Assembly: GCF_002896855.1 (NCBI RefSeq)
Contig: NZ_CP021850.1
Coordinates: 3,869,665 to 3,933,664, forward strand
DNA length: 64,000 nt
Direction of reading: 5' to 3'
Source of the DNA: Clostridium thermosuccinogenes
Lineage (GTDB): Bacteria > Bacillota > Clostridia > Acetivibrionales > DSM-5807
Of the stretch, positions 1-9,921 are shown piece after piece (the first letter of the stretch is position 1; every line of letters starts with the position of its first letter). Below the pieces are notes generated by a model. It did no database searches and was not told where the DNA came from. It saw only the letters and a program-made list of their open reading frames with translations. The position numbers were made by a program, and so were the translations under genes.

Positions 1-1700
1 TGAGACAAAATATAGGGAGTGTTGTTGTCAGTAACGACGATATTGTTTATGCAATCCACCTTCATTCCTTTCAGGATGAAAGGAAATGCCGTTACATTGG
101 AAGCCACATTATTGCGGAAAATGGTATAGTCGGACATATCATCATTATAAAAAGCCATTCCGCGGGTATCATGAACCCAGTTGTTTTCAATGATATTGTT
201 TTTTCCATTTCCCCACAGGTTTATGGCTCCTGAATCATTGGCTTCCGTCACCACATTGGTCACTTCGTTGTATTTGATCACATTATCTCTCGAATAGATA
301 TAATCCCAATGATTCAGGTATTTTATGGCTTCCGGGATATAATCCACCACATATCTGTCCCCAAGCAGAGCGATACCGCTCCTTCTCATATCGGATACCC
401 TGTTATAGGACATTTCATTCCCGCCGCTCATAAGAATTTCTATGCCGGCGCCGTGTAAAATCAGTTGGCCTCCGCGCCTCACCAGATTATTGGAAATCAG
501 ATTGTTTTTGTTGATATAACCTGCTTTGTTGGGGCCCAGCGCCACCAGATAAATGCCATGATAACCGAAATCTTCAACCAGATTGCCATAAATGGTATTA
601 TTCTGGGAATATTTATTGAGCACTACGGCCGATAATCCCGAAAGGAGGATTTTGCAATTCCTGACCGTAATATTGACCGCATTTTCCATAAATACGGTAC
701 CGTCCCTGCAGTCATCCCTTTCAAGGCCACCGTTGCCGGCTGTTTTGCTGGAAAGATAAAGACGTCCCATGTCCGTGCATTTTATGGTCAACCCGTCAAA
801 TATGATGTTTTCTACAAGCTTGGTGCTGTCAGAGCCTACAAGGTTTAGAATCCGCTTTGTAGCAGGAGCGATGATTTCCTGCTCCCCTATCGGAGTGGTT
901 GAGTCTTCAGGCCAGTAATATAAATATCCACTGGTCCTGTCGTAATAATATTCTCCGGGCATGTCAAGAAAAGACCGGGAACCCGTCAGGTAATACCCGT
1001 TTTGACCTGCCGTCATTCCTCCATAGGGACTGTGGTCCACTTTGATGATATTTTCCACATAGTCTATATCCACAACGGATGAAACGGTTGTAACGGTGAA
1101 AGCCTGCCCCGGCATGCAAAATGCCCTTACATTCGTCAGATCATCCAATGGCTCGGGAATCTGGCCTTCCACATAATGAATATTTGTGTTATTGGACGAT
1201 ACTGCCGGGAAAAAATATCCCTGATTGGGAATTCTCGCTTCCGTTGCCCTTTTTCCGTTTGCATACATGGTATAAAACTCATAGCCTACGTATGCTTTAT
1301 AGATATTTCCGGAATCCGGCTCCCATCCGGTTATTTTTTTACCGCCTACAATAACAGGCTCTTCACCAGGGTAATTTCTGTATGTCACAGTAAATCCATT
1401 CCTGCCGGAGTCCCTTTCATCAAAATCGATGGATGATTCCACATAGTAGTCGCCTCCGCGCAGATACACGGTGATATTACCGTTCATACCTTCAGCGATG
1501 ATTTTTCTAACTTCATCCCTTGCTCTGCCAATGGTGGCAAAAGGAGCATCCATTGAACCGTCATTATTATCGTTGCCATCGGGAGCTATATACAAGGAGA
1601 TTTCACCGGACGCTTCTACCTTATCTGGGCTTGCCGCAAGCATGCCCATGATTAATCCTAAACACACAACAATTGATACGAACTTCCTGATTATTGGCAT
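1..1700 (-). CDS. Secreted right-handed parallel beta-helix protein (3' part beyond the window)
   Basis: The frame is open from an ATG at 1700, behind the strong site GGAGGTAATATT, to the left edge, giving 566 residues without a stop. The first 31 residues are a signal peptide. The mature protein begins with ISLYIAPDGNDNNDGSMDAP, the usual opening of polysaccharide-acting beta-helix proteins. Later it has Asn-rich turns such as NNIIENNWVHDTRG and NVIKYNEVTNV, spaced as in PbH1/NosD-like repeats. The fold suggests a polysaccharide lyase, hydrolase or epimerase, but I see no residues that fix the substrate. It lies 3' of an LplABC-type importer and its two-component system, so pectin- or rhamnogalacturonan-type glycans are a reasonable guess. 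A terminator separates it from the importer, so it is probably transcribed from its own promoter. Confidence 0.8.
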   Translation of the reverse strand, partial: MPIIRKFVSIVVCLGLIMGMLAASPDKVEASGEISLYIAPDGNDNNDGSMDAPFATIGRARDEVRKIIAEGMNGNITVYLRGGDYYVESSIDFDERDSGRNGFTVTYRNYPGEEPVIVGGKKITGWEPDSGNIYKAYVGYEFYTMYANGKRATEARIPNQGYFFPAVSSNNTNIHYVEGQIPEPLDDLTNVRAFCMPGQAFTVTTVSSVVDIDYVENIIKVDHSPYGGMTAGQNGYYLTGSRSFLDMPGEYYYDRTSGYLYYWPEDSTTPIGEQEIIAPATKRILNLVGSDSTKLVENIIFDGLTIKCTDMGRLYLSSKTAGNGGLERDDCRDGTVFMENAVNITVRNCKILLSGLSAVVLNKYSQNNTIYGNLVEDFGYHGIYLVALGPNKAGYINKNNLISNNLVRRGGQLILHGAGIEILMSGGNEMSYNRVSDMRRSGIALLGDRYVVDYIPEAIKYLNHWDYIYSRDNVIKYNEVTNVVTEANDSGAINLWGNGKNNIIENNWVHDTRGMAFYNDDMSDYTIFRNNVASNVTAFPFILKGMKVDCINNIVVTDNNTPYILS

Positions 1701-1883
1701 AATATTACCTCCATCGCATTTTTACCGACAGGCACACTGATTCAGTTATAAAAAATCTGAACAGGCAACGATAAAGATTTTCAATTATGACAGTACAAAT
1801 TAGTTCCGGCAAGTATACTCTATATAAAAATCTCTATCGCTTTTAAATCCAATAGGTGAAATCAATAATCAGCGGGTTATTTA

Positions 1884-1932
1884 GAAAAAAGGGTTCATGC
1901 AAAAGTACAAGAAGTAATCTTTGTATGAACCC
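1884..1932 (-). terminator. Rho-independent terminator of the LplABC-type operon
   Basis: Read on the minus strand, a 13-bp stem (GGGTTCATACAAA pairing with TTTGCATGAACCC, one G-T pair) closes a 16-nt loop and is followed by TTTTTT. It sits about 55 bp past the stop of the solute-binding gene. Confidence 0.85.
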
Positions 1933-1988
1933 TTTCATTTTTATCCCTTGTGTTTATACAGCGGGATAATACTGTATTATTCTGAAGT

Positions 1989-3950
1989 TTATTTCAGTAG
2001 GTTTTTCATATACTCTTTATTGTAATTTTCACTGTATTCCCTGTTTATCTCTTCCAGAAGCTTATCATCCATACCGCAGGTTGTCTCAGCTATCTTGATA
2101 AATTCGTCGTACAGTTTTTCAAATTCCTCTTCCGATGTTGCAGCCAATACCTTAAGCATTGCATCCTCAAAGGTCTTTCTGGAAGCTGTCTGCTTCTTCA
2201 CCCCTTCCAGTTCGGGGAAGTTCCAGATAGCGCACGGGAGGGATTCTACACGTTTAATGGGATCCACAATGCCGGTGTATTGATTAAATTTATTGAAGCC
2301 GTCGGATGCCTTGACTTCTTTGTCATACATAAAGTCAGCTCTGAATTTGTTCAGGTCGGGTCTTACAATCCACGGCCATGAAATCAGGCTGGTATTGTAG
2401 AAGTTCGCAATACCATAGTACAGTCCCTTTTCATTGGCCTTGCCATAAGCCATGCAGTCTTCCAGATCCTTGTCTACATATTTACGTTTTCCGTTTGCAT
2501 CTTCAGTAAACAGGCCTGCACTTCTCGGACCCCATACTGAAGCCTTCATTCCGGCTTCAGTCCACAGGTAGTTGAAATATGTCAATATCTGAGGCACATC
2601 CTCCTCTTTGACCGAATCCTTGAAAATATAATAGGTATGGGAACCTGAACCTGCGGCTCCGGTCATCTGGACAAACCTGCCTTCCGTGTCGCCTTTGAAG
2701 TTGAAGTACACTCTTCTGTACACAGGTTTGCCCGCACTTTCCAGCTTGGCTCTGTCCGGTGCCAGCCATGCATAAGATGTTGCATACATTCCCGTATCTC
2801 TCTTCTGGTTGAAGGCCGCAGCATTATCAATGAAGCATTCTTTAGGCACTATACCATCTCTGACCAGTTTGTTCCATGTATGCAGAGCTTCCTTGAAGAA
2901 AGGCTGCTTGAACATGTATTCAACTTTCTTGGTGATATTATCCCAGTACGTAAAATAGTTGTTTTCAGGGAACCATCCATACAGGCCTCCGGTAAGCACT
3001 GACATCAACGGCCAGTTGTCACCGCCCGAGAAAAGGAACAGAGGCTCTACATCTTTTCCGTCTTCCTTAATTCCCAGCTTCTTAATTTCATAGAAGAACT
3101 GAATCACATCTTCCCTGCTGTTTAAAGGAACATCATACAGGTCTTCCTTTGTAAACTTGCCACCTCTCTGCACATACAGCTCTTCAATCTCCTGTACGGT
3201 TTTAGCCTGAGGATAAATTTTCTTCAGGATATCCTCTCTGACCCATAAGAAGGGAGTATTGTCTCCAAAGGGGATTTCGTTTTCTTTGGCAAATTCAGGG
3301 TCCAGGATATTGAACCATTTTGGATCCACCCTCATGGGCAATCCATAAATTTTCCCTTCAATTCCGCCGTTAATACCGGGCTGATCCCATAATCCGGGCA
3401 GTTTGTCCGCCGGCAATGCCTTGATTATATCCGGACAGTATTTTTCCACCAAATCCGTCAAATCATAAAGCAAATCTCCCCTAACAACTTTTGATATATC
3501 AGGTACGTTATATACGATATCCGGAAAATCCTTGGAGGCAATAATCATAGCCAGCTTCTGCTCCCCTGTCTGCCCTGAGTTGTCAAAGGAGCCCTCAGGA
3601 TCAAGCTCAATGCCGGTAACCCTCTTAACTTCAGCTCTGAAAACATCTTGGGCGGAAGTCTTTCGCGCGTCACCACCGCTACCATGGGCATACCATACTT
3701 TAAGTTTCAGTTGTTTTCCCGTCCAGTCAGGCAAATCGGATGAATCCTTCGCAGTGCTAAGACCAGGTATCAACTCATCGGACTTGACTTCCTCAGTCTT
3801 AACCTCACTGGTTGCTGTTTGCTGAGTTTGCTTACTGTCTTCCTTTGAATTGACCTTCTCCTCGGTTTTTTTATCGCATCCTGCAAACGAGGACATTAGA
3901 AGTGTAGCTGATAGCAACAGTGCTGCCAATTTTTTGTGAGATTTCAACAT
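1989..3950 (-). CDS. Extracellular solute-binding lipoprotein, LplA/YtcQ type
   Basis: This is the substrate-capture lipoprotein of an oligosaccharide ABC importer. I place the start at the ATG at 3950 rather than the upstream ATG at 3995, because AAAGGAGG lies at correct spacing in front of it and the protein then opens with a clean lipoprotein signal, MLKSHKK...LMSSFAGC, with Cys about residue 24. A Glu/Lys/Thr-rich linker follows, then the binding fold. The length of about 653 residues fits the large LplA-like class, whose members take up plant oligosaccharides together with YesM/YesN systems. It is the last gene of a three-gene operon after two permeases. No ATPase gene is present, as is usual for this family, which shares a housekeeping MsmX-type ATPase. 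The substrate is not readable from sequence. Confidence 0.85.
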   Translation of the reverse strand: MLKSHKKLAALLLSATLLMSSFAGCDKKTEEKVNSKEDSKQTQQTATSEVKTEEVKSDELIPGLSTAKDSSDLPDWTGKQLKLKVWYAHGSGGDARKTSAQDVFRAEVKRVTGIELDPEGSFDNSGQTGEQKLAMIIASKDFPDIVYNVPDISKVVRGDLLYDLTDLVEKYCPDIIKALPADKLPGLWDQPGINGGIEGKIYGLPMRVDPKWFNILDPEFAKENEIPFGDNTPFLWVREDILKKIYPQAKTVQEIEELYVQRGGKFTKEDLYDVPLNSREDVIQFFYEIKKLGIKEDGKDVEPLFLFSGGDNWPLMSVLTGGLYGWFPENNYFTYWDNITKKVEYMFKQPFFKEALHTWNKLVRDGIVPKECFIDNAAAFNQKRDTGMYATSYAWLAPDRAKLESAGKPVYRRVYFNFKGDTEGRFVQMTGAAGSGSHTYYIFKDSVKEEDVPQILTYFNYLWTEAGMKASVWGPRSAGLFTEDANGKRKYVDKDLEDCMAYGKANEKGLYYGIANFYNTSLISWPWIVRPDLNKFRADFMYDKEVKASDGFNKFNQYTGIVDPIKRVESLPCAIWNFPELEGVKKQTASRKTFEDAMLKVLAATSEEEFEKLYDEFIKIAETTCGMDDKLLEEINREYSENYNKEYMKNLLK

Positions 3951-4018
3951 TTTCTCGATCCTCCTTTTTTTGATTTTATCACTATTGATAAACACTTCAA
4001 GACCATTCTTAAAGTGTA

Positions 4019-4927
4019 TTACCCTTTGATGGCGCCTATCATGACTCCTTTGACAAAATACTTCTGGAAGAACGGGTATACAAGAATTATTGGGACGCTG
4101 GTTATAATAATTTGCGCTGATATGAGCGACTCAGGAGTAGTCTTTATCTGCTGCTGCAGATCATTCATATCACGGCCTTCCTTGACAGCTTCAGCAATCA
4201 TATTGAGCACTGCTTCGCTTTCCCTGATAACTCTCATTAGCATATACTGCAGAGTGAAGAGCCTGTTTCTGGTTACATAATACAGTGTGGTTATCCAATC
4301 ATTCCATAATCCCACAGCAACCCAGAGGGATACGGTTGCCAGAATCGGTTTTGATAATGGCAGAAATATACGCAGCAAAACCGTGATTTCGTTAGCCCCA
4401 TCCATTTTGGCGGACTCTTCCAGGCTGTCGGGGATAGTGCTCTTTATATATGTCCTGATGATTATCATGTTGTAGAAGCTGAACAGCCCGGGAAGTATAT
4501 AAACCAGGAAATTATTTATCAATCCCAATCTGTGGTATAGCATAAAGGTCGGTATCAATCCTGCATTTATAAAGTTGGGAATTATCAGGAACAACAGCAG
4601 CACCGTTTTTCCTATAAAATCCTTTTTGGCCATGACATATGCCGCACAGTACTGGACTATCAAGGACAGCAGTGTTCCAATTACCACCCTTGCTATCGTA
4701 ATGGTAGCCGCATTGAAAATATTTTTGTCCCCTAAAACGGTCTTATAATTATCCCATGTAAAAACCCTTGGAAATATAGTTATACCGCCCCTTGAGGCAT
4801 CTATTCCTTCATTGAGGGATTTAGCCAACACATGGAGATAAGGAAATAGTGTAATTACTATGATCACAAGCATGAATAATACATTGAATACCCGGAAAAT
4901 CTTGTACCTTGTACTGGTATGTTTCAT
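4019..4927 (-). CDS. Carbohydrate ABC transporter permease, LplC/YtcP type
   Basis: A 302-residue integral membrane protein with six predicted hydrophobic segments. It carries the binding-protein-dependent transport loop ESAKMDGANEITVLLRIFLP, the EAA motif that contacts the ATPase. The C-terminus FVKGVMIGAIKG is characteristic of CUT1 MalG-side permeases. The gene starts 21 bp after the upstream permease and is followed after 68 bp by the lipoprotein, so the three form one operon. It should form the inner-membrane channel with the neighbouring LplB-like protein. Confidence 0.88.
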   Translation of the reverse strand: MKHTSTRYKIFRVFNVLFMLVIIVITLFPYLHVLAKSLNEGIDASRGGITIFPRVFTWDNYKTVLGDKNIFNAATITIARVVIGTLLSLIVQYCAAYVMAKKDFIGKTVLLLFLIIPNFINAGLIPTFMLYHRLGLINNFLVYILPGLFSFYNMIIIRTYIKSTIPDSLEESAKMDGANEITVLLRIFLPLSKPILATVSLWVAVGLWNDWITTLYYVTRNRLFTLQYMLMRVIRESEAVLNMIAEAVKEGRDMNDLQQQIKTTPESLISAQIIITSVPIILVYPFFQKYFVKGVMIGAIKG

Positions 4928-4948
4928 AGTTAACCCCCTTACAATGTC

Positions 4949-5893
4949 CTACCATATTGAGATTTCGCTGACCTTTTTGGAAACCTTGTTAGCTCCCCAT
5001 GTCAAAAGAAATGAAACCAGGCCAAGGGTAAGGCCAAATGCGGTTGCCATTGAATATTGGCTTTGCTGCAACCCCTGCTTGTACACTATTGTGCTTATTA
5101 CTTCATAATCAATAAAAGCATTTTGCAGGCCATAAACCAGTTGGAAATTGTCATTCAGAATGCCGCCGCAGGCCAATATCAGCAGCATGATGACTGTTTG
5201 CTTAATCCCCGGTATAGTGATGTATATTATCTGTTTTAGCCTTCCTGCACCATCGATATAAGATGCTTCATATAGTTCAGGGTCTATTGACGTTAGTGCA
5301 GCCAGATATATTATTGTATTCCAGCCTAAGTTTTTCCAGATTTGCAACAGAAGCACATTGGGAACGAAAAAACCCTGTTCCCCAAGAAAGAGAATTCTGC
5401 TGTTGTCATCACCGGTTATCCATACCAGCAAATCATTGATCGGTCCATATTTCGAATATATCGTATAAGCTATTCCAATAACTGTTGCCCAGGATAAGAA
5501 GTGAGGCAGATAGCTTATAGTTTGTACGGTTCGTTTGAATATGCCGTTTTTCAGTTCATTCAGCATAAGGGCAAAAATTATAGGCAGCGGAAATCCGGTT
5601 ATCAGCGATAAAACTCCCAGCTTCAAAGTATTGAAAGCTGCTTCCTTAAGCTGCGGAATGGTGACGATTTCCTGAAAATGCTTAAACCCTGCCCAGGGAC
5701 TATTGAACTGGTCTATGATATCAAAATCCATAAATGCTATGGAAATGCCCGGTAGAGGAACATAGTTAAATACAAATACGCTCAATAGGGCCGGCAGTAT
5801 TAGTAAATACAGCGAAAAATCCTTTTTTAGCCTGAGCAGTTTTGATTTCTTTGAACCTTTCCCTGTTGACATGTTTACATAAGCTCCAGCCAC
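4949..5893 (-). CDS. Carbohydrate ABC transporter permease, LplB type
   Basis: A 314-residue permease, the first gene of the importer operon. The start is a GTG at 5893 preceded by GGGAGGG at 8-nt spacing. The N-terminus is a short basic tail (GKGSKKSKLLRLKKDF), then LYLLILPALLSVFVFNYVPL, the first membrane helix typical of LplB/YtePs. The EAA loop is YEASYIDGAGRLKQIIYITI. It lies back to back with the two-component genes across a 256-bp region, the usual arrangement when the response regulator controls the importer. Confidence 0.88.
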   Translation of the reverse strand: MAGAYVNMSTGKGSKKSKLLRLKKDFSLYLLILPALLSVFVFNYVPLPGISIAFMDFDIIDQFNSPWAGFKHFQEIVTIPQLKEAAFNTLKLGVLSLITGFPLPIIFALMLNELKNGIFKRTVQTISYLPHFLSWATVIGIAYTIYSKYGPINDLLVWITGDDNSRILFLGEQGFFVPNVLLLQIWKNLGWNTIIYLAALTSIDPELYEASYIDGAGRLKQIIYITIPGIKQTVIMLLILACGGILNDNFQLVYGLQNAFIDYEVISTIVYKQGLQQSQYSMATAFGLTLGLVSFLLTWGANKVSKKVSEISIW

Positions 5894-6054
5894 GAACTAT
5901 TCCCTCCCTGTACGCCGTTAATTGCTGTATTTGGCTGAATCAAAATAGGAACTTGACTTTCATGTATTTATTCTAAAATTAAAAGACCTGATTTTGTAGT
6001 TCGGATATGAAACAAATATAACGTTTTATCAAACACTTTTGGGTTTTATATAAC

Positions 6055-6083
6055 TTGACTAAAAATTGTAAAAGCTATAGAAT
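6055..6083 (+). promoter_or_regulatory. Sigma-A-type promoter of the two-component operon
   Basis: TTGACT at 6055-6060, 17-bp spacer, TAGAAT at 6078-6083. Transcription would start near 6090, about 60 nt before the response-regulator ATG. Confidence 0.6.
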
Positions 6084-6149
6084 TTAAATTAGTAGATAAA
6101 TTCTCTTGCATGTATTTCTTTTATTCTTTTAATCCACGGAGGTCAATAT

Positions 6150-7775
6150 ATGTACAAAATGCTTATTGTCGACGATAACCCCCGTCACAGAAGAAATGCC
6201 GCCAATATAACAAACTGGGATGCCCTTGAAATAAGTATAGTTGGTGAATACGCCAATGGCAAATTGGCTTTAGACAATATTGATACCTCCAACCCTGATA
6301 TCATCCTTGCCGATGTGTCAATGCCCGTCATGGATGGTATTGAAATGGCGAGACTTCTTAAAGAAAGCCACCCAAACATAAAAATCATTTTTATGAGCTG
6401 TTATGATGAATTTGAATATGTAAGGTCGGCCATTGATCTCGATGCTTATGGATATATTCTCAAGCCCTTCAAGGCGGAAGAGCTTATAAGGGTCATCAAA
6501 AAAGTCCTGAATATATATAAAGTCGAAGATGCTCTTCAGAAAGAGCGGGAAGAAATGGCACAGTATATTAATCAGTCCCTTCCCCTTCTCCAGGAGCAGT
6601 TTTTAAGGGAGCTTTTATACGGAACCTGCAGCGCCAACGAAGACATTTTAAAAAGATGGCGCTTTCTTAAGATGGAGCTCCCGCAAAATTACAAGGTGAG
6701 AGTGATTGTATTTCATTTGAATATAGATCCGGCGGAGCAAACCAGGGATGATATGGATTATAAATATCTGACCTCCTACACAATAAAGAGAATTATAGAC
6801 AATATGAGCTGCAACTGTAAGCTTTATTCTCTCCAGTCATCAAGCATGGAATACAGCATTATAGCCATTAAGGATGATGCTGTACCGGAAAGTCCCGAAA
6901 AGGACAGCAATGATTTCTGGAATATAGTTGTTAAGTTAAAGGAAGATATAAAGGCTAAATTAAATATTGACATTGTTATAGGAATAAGCAATACATCTGA
7001 TAACATCAGGGATATTTATATTCTTAATCAACAGGCTTTAAGCGCTCTTAACACAAAAGTTTATACCAACGGCAGCCAGATGATTCTGTACCAGGAAATA
7101 GAAGATGCCCAGAACGCATCCTTCGAAGAGAAGGTCAACCTGCAGGAGTTATTCATGGAGGTAAAGCAGCTGCTGTCCCGGGGCGGTACCGGTGATATAC
7201 TTAAATTTATCGACAAGTACCTGAGCGAAGATACAATACTGCAAAGCGACAATTACATAAAAAGCCTGTCCTTCTCCATTGTAAACTCAATTCAAATTAT
7301 TCTGATGGAAAACGATGAGTCTTTTGACAACATTTTTAATGAAAAGCTCATCGTATGGAACAAGCTTGATAATTTCAACACTATCAAGGACGTGAGGAAC
7401 TGGCTGTTCAATTTAATTAATACCTGCAGACAATACCTGTCCAATAAGGATACCCAGGGTTACGGACTTGTAGTGCAAAAAATCAAGGATTACATACATA
7501 ACCATTACCACGAGCGCATCACCCTTGATGACTTTGCCAGGCTGACCAACTACAGCGGCACACACCTGACAAATGTGTTTCGTGAGGCTACCGGCAAAAC
7601 AGTTTTTGATTATTTGATAGATTACAGGATGGAAAAAGCAAAGGAGATGCTGAAATCCCGTTCCAGCAAAATTTATCTCGTAGCAGAACAGGTAGGCTAT
7701 ACCAACATATCCCACTTCTGCCTGCAGTTTAAAAAGCATACAGGCCTGAGCCCCACGGAGTTCAAAAACAGTTAG
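6150..7775 (+). CDS. Response regulator, YesN family (REC + AraC-type HTH)
   Basis: A 541-residue two-component response regulator. Residues 1-120 form the receiver domain with acidic pocket VDD at 8-9 and the phospho-acceptor Asp at about residue 55 (ILADVSMPVMDG); Lys near 104 lies in GYILKPFKAEE. A long middle region links to a C-terminal AraC/XylS DNA-binding domain, ending in YTNISHFCLQFKKHTGLSP, the standard second helix-turn-helix. The start has GGAGG upstream. It is followed after 30 bp by its histidine kinase. By family precedent it senses an extracellular oligosaccharide state and activates the divergent lipoprotein/permease operon. Confidence 0.92.
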   Translation: MYKMLIVDDNPRHRRNAANITNWDALEISIVGEYANGKLALDNIDTSNPDIILADVSMPVMDGIEMARLLKESHPNIKIIFMSCYDEFEYVRSAIDLDAYGYILKPFKAEELIRVIKKVLNIYKVEDALQKEREEMAQYINQSLPLLQEQFLRELLYGTCSANEDILKRWRFLKMELPQNYKVRVIVFHLNIDPAEQTRDDMDYKYLTSYTIKRIIDNMSCNCKLYSLQSSSMEYSIIAIKDDAVPESPEKDSNDFWNIVVKLKEDIKAKLNIDIVIGISNTSDNIRDIYILNQQALSALNTKVYTNGSQMILYQEIEDAQNASFEEKVNLQELFMEVKQLLSRGGTGDILKFIDKYLSEDTILQSDNYIKSLSFSIVNSIQIILMENDESFDNIFNEKLIVWNKLDNFNTIKDVRNWLFNLINTCRQYLSNKDTQGYGLVVQKIKDYIHNHYHERITLDDFARLTNYSGTHLTNVFREATGKTVFDYLIDYRMEKAKEMLKSRSSKIYLVAEQVGYTNISHFCLQFKKHTGLSPTEFKNS

Positions 7776-7805
7776 CATGTTTATAGCAGGGGGAGGATTT
7801 TATGC

Positions 7806-9581
7806 ATGCCTGATAAAGCAAAATTAAACATACCAAGGCTGCCGCACCTTAAATACAGGCAGAAAATTGCTTTTACCATTCTTGTTTTCTCGCTGTTACC
7901 CTTGATATTTTTCGGCTCCAGCCAGTTTGTGAGCTCATGGGAAAACAGGCTCAAAGACATATTATATATCTATGACAGCCAGATAAACAACAGTGTTGAA
8001 AAAATCAATGACACCTTTAAGTCCTATATGGACAAAACAATTTTCATCAACAGCACTCCCAAAATAACCAACTTCCTTGACAAGAGCTATTCCGGTGATC
8101 TCGTATCATATATTGACGAATACAGAGCTCTGGAAGATATAATCAACGCCCTGATCATCAATGACAAAAAGGAAAATTTCAACCTTTACGCACTGAATGA
8201 TACACTTTTTGGCAATGGTTATTACGTCAGGAGGGTGCTGGAACTTTCCGAGGCTCAGAAAAAGAAGTATATGAATGCCTTTGCCGAGTCCTCAGATTTT
8301 ATATGGGAGTATGTGCCTTCCAACGAGACAGGCCCTGAAGGTTGCTTTGACATTCACATGTATGGAAGAATCCAGCCTGCAGTGAACCTGGTGGCAATAT
8401 CCGAAACCAAGTTTACTTATAGCAGCATAGCCAGGGAATTCGAATTCAACATCCCGGCAAATAGTTTTATTGCATATGTGTCGGCAAGCGATAAAATAAT
8501 GCTTCTGAAAAACAACATGCAGAATGGCAATAATCCTGTTGAAATTGTAGAAAATTATCTGGATACTCCTTCGTCCGGCAGCTTTTATGTAATAGAAGCG
8601 AAAATAGAAAGCAATTCAGACCGTGTGTTTATGTTCCTGCCCAAATCGTATGTTACAGGACAGGTCCTTAGCTCCATGTCCTTTATGATTTTGCTTTCAC
8701 TGGTACTTATAATAATTACGTTTCTCTCCGTGATCATGACTTCGAAGCTTTTGACCCGGCGCCTCACAAATCTTGTCGCCCAAGTAAACACCGATATTGA
8801 GTCCCTTTTGGATAAGCCAGACCTTATGGTATTCAAAGGGCATGATGAGTTCAGTATACTAAACTACAAATTCTGGGATCTTATATTAAAGATTAAGCAA
8901 TATTATAAGAATATTTCAGAATATGAACTGGAAAGAAAAAACTATGAGCTGGAAAAGAAGAAGCTGGAATTAAAACTGCTTCAGGAAAGAATAAATCCCC
9001 ATTTCCTCTACAACTCCCTTTCCTGCATCAAACTTGCCTTCCCCAATAAGGAGCTTGAAGACATCATCGATGCATTGATAAGGTATTACAGGATTGCATT
9101 AAACCGTGGCAATGAAATCCTTTCAGTGTCCGAAGAGGTGGACATGGTCGAAAAGTATATCAAAATACAAAAGTTTGCTTTTGATTCAGATTTTAATTAC
9201 TATATAAGCATGGATGAAAGCATATTGAACTGCAAAATGCTCAAGCATATACTTCAACCAATTGTTGAGAATGCCATAATCCATGGAATCTTAGGCCTTC
9301 AATCCGGCGGCTTTCTAAAAATCACAGGAAAGAACGCTGGTGACAGCATGATTTTTCAGGTAACTGACAATGGTGTAGGCATGAGCCAGGATAAAATCGA
9401 TAAACTGCTGGGTGATAATATTGATACCCAGGAAAGCTTCAACAGCAGCGGCTATGGAATTAAAAATGTAAAAAACAGGCTTGACCTCAGATTTGGCAGC
9501 AACTATTCCCTTCATATCGATAGCGCCATCGATGTCGGCACAACCGTGACTCTTAAAATACCTAAACTACTCAGTGCATAA
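7806..9581 (+). CDS. Sensor histidine kinase, YesM family
   Basis: A 591-residue membrane kinase. An N-terminal helix (about residues 18-38), an extracellular sensor region and a second helix (about 285-310) are followed by a HAMP-like linker and a coiled coil. The phospho-acceptor His is about residue 399 in ERINPHFLYNSL, the signature of the LytS/YesM class. The ATP-binding N box is QPIVENAIIHG and the G box DNGVGM. The ATG at 7806 is preferred because an ATG four bases earlier runs into a stop at once, and GGGGGAGG precedes it. It forms an operon with the response regulator and ends at a strong terminator. Confidence 0.92.
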   Translation: MPDKAKLNIPRLPHLKYRQKIAFTILVFSLLPLIFFGSSQFVSSWENRLKDILYIYDSQINNSVEKINDTFKSYMDKTIFINSTPKITNFLDKSYSGDLVSYIDEYRALEDIINALIINDKKENFNLYALNDTLFGNGYYVRRVLELSEAQKKKYMNAFAESSDFIWEYVPSNETGPEGCFDIHMYGRIQPAVNLVAISETKFTYSSIAREFEFNIPANSFIAYVSASDKIMLLKNNMQNGNNPVEIVENYLDTPSSGSFYVIEAKIESNSDRVFMFLPKSYVTGQVLSSMSFMILLSLVLIIITFLSVIMTSKLLTRRLTNLVAQVNTDIESLLDKPDLMVFKGHDEFSILNYKFWDLILKIKQYYKNISEYELERKNYELEKKKLELKLLQERINPHFLYNSLSCIKLAFPNKELEDIIDALIRYYRIALNRGNEILSVSEEVDMVEKYIKIQKFAFDSDFNYYISMDESILNCKMLKHILQPIVENAIIHGILGLQSGGFLKITGKNAGDSMIFQVTDNGVGMSQDKIDKLLGDNIDTQESFNSSGYGIKNVKNRLDLRFGSNYSLHIDSAIDVGTTVTLKIPKLLSA

Positions 9582-9632
9582 CGTCAAGCATGAGGAATTG
9601 CATCAGCCGGCCCCCTACCCGGCTTTGGATGC

Positions 9633-9662
9633 GGCTTGCCTGCATGCAGGCAAGCCTTTTTT
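9633..9662 (+). terminator. Rho-independent terminator of the two-component operon
   Basis: GGCTTGCCTGC and GCAGGCAAGCC form a nearly perfect stem followed by TTTTTT, 50 bp past the kinase stop. Confidence 0.9.
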
Positions 9663-9750
9663 AAACAACAGTGCTAAAACGTGGACAAACCATCAGCCTG
9701 CATCCGTTCCGGCTATATTGAAATCGTTAAATATTAAGCATCACAATTTG

Positions 9751-9869
9751 TATAAAACCGGTTTGAATCCAGCTAATTGAAATGGACGCTTATTGCTCCG
9801 AAAGGATTCAAAGCGCATAACAAACAATACATCCATTATTAGCAGAATTCATTCCTAAGTTGTATAGCA
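9751..9869. repeat. Palindromic interspersed repeat, copy A
   Basis: This 119-bp block aligns without gaps to 60871-60989, with about 83% identity by hand count (99/119). Each copy is an imperfect palindrome: the left arm carries TGAATYCARCTAAT and the right arm its reverse complement. Both copies are intergenic. It could be a MITE-like element or a conserved structured RNA/DNA element. No protein is encoded. Confidence 0.7.
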
Positions 9870-9921
9870 TTGGAATGAGTATACTTCAGATTTGGTTATA
9901 TCAATCATTATCCGGGCATTC

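Noticed and set aside
9574-9780. 68-codon frame overlapping the kinase end
   Set aside because: It runs through the terminator hairpin and the palindromic repeat, so it is not a gene.
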